Below are positions 61,577 to 64,000 of a DNA stretch of 64,000 bases, in pieces; position 1 is the stretch's first letter; each line of letters opens with the position of its first letter. This DNA comes from an uncultured Lachnospiraceae bacterium (GTDB taxonomy: Bacteria; Bacillota; Clostridia; Lachnospirales; Lachnospiraceae): assembly GCA_910586585.1 (NCBI GenBank), contig CAJUKA010000003.1, positions 1 through 64,000 on the forward strand, in the 5' to 3' direction. A program made the translations under genes and the position numbers. Below the pieces are notes generated by a model. It saw only the letters and a list, made by a program, of their open reading frames with translations. It was not told where the DNA came from and ran no database searches.

Positions 61577-62914
61577 CTAAACCCCCGCTTTTCTGAGAAC
61601 AGTACTTTCTGCATCTTTCACCGTAATTTTCGAATCCATATCATAATACCCTACTGTATTTTTGTCTGATACCACTGTGACGTCCAGCGCATCATAAAGT
61701 CTGTGATACACTTTAAAATCATTTCCTTCATAACCTGTCACGCCAAACGAAATCAGATACGCCCCGCCTTGCAGCGACATTTTTTGTGTAAAGCACACAT
61801 CCTTCACAGTTCCTGCCTTGACAGGCTCCAAAAACGCCTTCTCAAACATGGTATTTGTGCCTGTTATCTCTGTCCCTTTGGCTGTCTTTATAGAGAAAGC
61901 AAAAATTGGCGCTGGCAAATCCTGTAGAAATCTAACCCGCATATGAATCCCAAATTCTGTTCCTTTCAGAATCGCATTGGTTTGTGTACCGCGGTCATCT
62001 GTCAGATAAATTTCTTCTATTGAAGCTTCTTTGCTTCCATACTCCAGTGTTTTCTGCGAACCGCCTTCTCTGTCAAGCTTCTGTTTCGCAGCTTTTGCCT
62101 GGACTGCCTCCTGTACCTGTTCATCATTTAAGAGGCTTTGTTCTGATTTGGACTGCGGCAGTTCATACTGCCCCACCAGCACACGCTTGTAATCATCAAT
62201 CATTTCCTTGGGAGAACCTTCTCCAAGCTTGATGCCTTGATTGAGCAAAATTACGCGGTCACAATACTTTGCAATACTGCTCAAATCATGGCTGACAATC
62301 ATAATTGTTTTGCCCATCTGCTTGAATTCTTCAAACTTATGATAGCACTTTGCCTGAAAAAAAACATCTCCCACAGAAAGCGCTTCATCTACAATCAAAA
62401 TTTCTGGATCAATATTGATTGCAACAGAAAAAGCAAGCCGGACAAACATACCGCTTGAATAGGTTTTTACAGGCTGATGCACATAGTCCCCAATATCTGC
62501 AAAATCAAGAATATCCTGCATTCTTGTGCGAATTTCTTCCTCTGAAAAGCCATTCATCGTTCCATTGAGATAGATGTTCTCTATCCCGGTGTACTCCATA
62601 TTGAACCCAGCGCCAAGCTCCAAAAGCGCCGAAATCCGACCGTTTACAGTGACATTTCCACTCGTAGGATTCAAAACACCTGTTATTATTTTTAAAATCG
62701 TTGATTTGCCGGAACCATTCGTTCCGATAATTCCCACACATTCTCCCTGCCTGACAGCAAAGCTCACATCTGACAAAGCATGCGCCTCATGATATTTTTG
62801 TTTTCTTGTCAGTCTTAACGCTTCTTTGAGCCTGTCTGTAGGTTTATCATACAATTTGTAAACCTTGCAGACATGCTCCACTGCGATTGCAGCTTCATCC
62901 TTCTTCTCAATCAT
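61577..62914 (-). CDS. wzt: Wzt-type polysaccharide ABC transporter ATPase with C-terminal domain
   Basis: The protein has 445 residues. The ATPase (1-250) has Walker A GTNGSGKST (about 64-72), signature YSSGMFVRLAF and Walker B ILIVDEALSVGD, plus an AHALSDVSFAV start typical of TagH/Wzt. Residues about 290-435 match the layout of a Wzt C-terminal carbohydrate-binding domain (IEEIYLTDDRGTQTNAI, GGAYLISFGVTGYEG). In O8/O9a systems that domain recognises the terminal cap of the polymer. It lies 10 bases after the Wzm gene and 5 bases before the methyltransferase-kinase gene. Confidence 0.92.
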   Translation of the reverse strand: MIEKKDEAAIAVEHVCKVYKLYDKPTDRLKEALRLTRKQKYHEAHALSDVSFAVRQGECVGIIGTNGSGKSTILKIITGVLNPTSGNVTVNGRISALLELGAGFNMEYTGIENIYLNGTMNGFSEEEIRTRMQDILDFADIGDYVHQPVKTYSSGMFVRLAFSVAINIDPEILIVDEALSVGDVFFQAKCYHKFEEFKQMGKTIMIVSHDLSSIAKYCDRVILLNQGIKLGEGSPKEMIDDYKRVLVGQYELPQSKSEQSLLNDEQVQEAVQAKAAKQKLDREGGSQKTLEYGSKEASIEEIYLTDDRGTQTNAILKGTEFGIHMRVRFLQDLPAPIFAFSIKTAKGTEITGTNTMFEKAFLEPVKAGTVKDVCFTQKMSLQGGAYLISFGVTGYEGNDFKVYHRLYDALDVTVVSDKNTVGYYDMDSKITVKDAESTVLRKAGV

Positions 62915-62923
62915 ATATACCTC

Positions 62924-63754
62924 TTAGAGCACATCCGCAAAATGCACCTTCAGCCTGCGGAACAGAAACATACCAAATGCAAAAAACACAATTGTTACTA
63001 TCCAGAAATATAAGGTCGCAGGCATGTCCTGCCAAAACCATGTTTTGGCAAACATCGCATTGCGATACCCATTCACAATATAAAATATTGGATTGCATTT
63101 CAAAATCGCCTGAAGCGCTGGTTCCCCGTCAAGATATGCTATATTCCACAAAATCGGCGTCGCCCACATTCCTATCTGCAAAAGAATATTTACAATCTGC
63201 ATCAAATCGCGGAAAAATATAAAAATCGAACACGTCACATAACTTAGGGCAAGTACAAACATAAACAGGCAGAAGCTAAAATAAATCAACTGAATCAAAT
63301 AAATATCCGGCTGATATCCATAGCAAAAATAAACGACCAGCATAAACATCACAAAAAAGATATGCGTAAAAGAAGCTGCCATCAGCTTCACCACCGGAAT
63401 AATACTGATCTGAAATACTACCTTTTTCACAAGATAACTATATTCCACAAGTGACGTAGTGCCGTTGCTGATGGCTTCGCTAAAATAAAACCATGGCACT
63501 AGACCGGCTGTCAGCCACAATACATATGGCGCCTCCACGCCAGTTGTCAATATCTCCTTTTTGTCTGCCATCATCAGATGCCCAAAGACAAACCAGTACA
63601 GCAGCACTGTGACAACCGGCTGTGTAAATGCCCAGATACGTCCAAGATATGAACCTGCATAGCGGTTTTTAAAGTCATTCTTTGCAAGCTTCCAGATTAG
63701 CTCTCTTGACTGCCACAGCTCGCCTGGCAGCGCCACAAGCCTGTTTTTTTTCAT
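62924..63754 (-). CDS. wzm: Wzm/TagG-type polysaccharide ABC permease
   Basis: The protein has 276 residues, six predicted membrane segments and the ABC-2 permease plan: an amphipathic start (ELIWKLAKNDFKNRYAGSYLG), WAFTQPVVTVLLYWFVFG and the late NPIFYIVNGYRNAMF. It forms the export channel with Wzt. The ATG at 63754 (MKKNRLVALPG) has AAGGGATT upstream. It begins immediately after the stop codon of rfbC. Confidence 0.92.
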   Translation of the reverse strand: MKKNRLVALPGELWQSRELIWKLAKNDFKNRYAGSYLGRIWAFTQPVVTVLLYWFVFGHLMMADKKEILTTGVEAPYVLWLTAGLVPWFYFSEAISNGTTSLVEYSYLVKKVVFQISIIPVVKLMAASFTHIFFVMFMLVVYFCYGYQPDIYLIQLIYFSFCLFMFVLALSYVTCSIFIFFRDLMQIVNILLQIGMWATPILWNIAYLDGEPALQAILKCNPIFYIVNGYRNAMFAKTWFWQDMPATLYFWIVTIVFFAFGMFLFRRLKVHFADVL

Positions 63755-64000
63755 CTTTTGAATCCCTTTATTCCGCTCCATTTTTGATCTCTGTCCAAAA
63801 TTGTAAGCTCCATTCCATCTGAAATCGGCCACTCTATTCCAATATCGGGATCGTTCCACAAAAGGCCGCCTTCATCATTGGGATGATAAAAGTCTGTACA
63901 TTTATAGCAGAACTCTGCATAATCCGAAAGCACCAAATAACCATGGGCAAAATTCTTTGGGACAAAGAACTGTTTCTTGTTCTCCTCTGACAGATGTACG
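63751..64000 (-). CDS. rfbC: dTDP-4-dehydrorhamnose 3,5-epimerase, C-terminal part
   Basis: Only the last 80 or so residues are inside the window and the 5' end is cut off. The visible sequence (LSEENKKQFFVPKNFAHGYLVL, then FCYKCTDFYHPNDEGG and NDPDIGIEWP) is characteristic of RfbC/RmlC. The enzyme makes the L-configuration in dTDP-L-rhamnose synthesis, so the polymer probably contains rhamnose. The remaining rml genes should lie upstream, outside this window. The stop overlaps the wzm start by four bases. Confidence 0.88.
   Translation of the reverse strand, partial: VHLSEENKKQFFVPKNFAHGYLVLSDYAEFCYKCTDFYHPNDEGGLLWNDPDIGIEWPISDGMELTILDRDQKWSGIKGFKR

Overview
The window looks like a chromosomal segment of a spore-forming, low-to-mid GC Clostridia, most likely Lachnospiraceae. 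This is inferred from spoVAD and spoVAE, a Csp-like subtilase, a DUF5721-type protein, AGGAGG-type ribosome binding sites and Gram-positive PTS, LCP and LytTR families. No 16S rRNA, tRNA, CRISPR array, transposase or phage gene was recognised, so the genus cannot be fixed. Most genes lie on the minus strand.

Region 1 (0-13 kb) starts with a short UvrD-like helicase and a subtilase with an intact triad but no N-terminal domain. Next comes a six-gene minus-strand PTS operon in the order deoR regulator, mtlA (EIICBA), sorbose-1-phosphate-reductase-like dehydrogenase, fruK-type kinase, ptsH, ptsI. The HPr has Lys at position 46 in place of the regulatory Ser. The operon promoter is flanked by two identical palindromes, probable DeoR operators. 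On the other side of that promoter lies a small gene that looks like the free-standing N-terminal domain of the subtilase family. An aldo/keto reductase with a ferredoxin tail follows.

Region 2 (13-34 kb) is mixed. It has unrecognised proteins, a DMT-type membrane protein, a membrane-anchored solute-binding protein, and the arginine genes argJ-argB-argD with divergent argG (ARG-box-like sites upstream). It also has an orphan LytTR-type regulator, spoVAE with a sigma-G-like promoter, a shikimate-kinase-like protein lacking a substrate arginine, ridA, a FlxA-like protein, a GHKL kinase/LytTR pair, and spoVAD.

Region 3 (34-44 kb) holds trpS, a TPR-DUF4037-DUF4125 fusion, a methyltransferase, a YczE-like membrane protein, an atypical ClpX-like unfoldase with a long acidic N-terminus, an HtrA protease and glmS.

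Region 4 (44-64 kb) is a cell-surface polysaccharide locus. It contains rfbC (cut by the window end), a Wzm/Wzt ABC exporter whose ATPase has a C-terminal extension, a methyltransferase-kinase resembling the WbdD chain terminator, and three large GT2 proteins. It continues with a phosphoglucomutase, a GtrA protein, two GT2 enzymes, a polyisoprenyl-phosphate sugar transferase, an LCP ligase-type protein with an Arg/Pro/Gln-rich repeat tail, and a further GT2. The model is synthesis on undecaprenyl phosphate, capping by the methyltransferase-kinase, cap-dependent export by Wzt/Wzm, and attachment to the wall by LCP. That model is inference from family knowledge.

Short palindromic elements recur between genes: GCCGCC-TTT-GGCGGC beside start codons, GTCGC-TGC-GCGAC, and a 122-bp tandem repeat.
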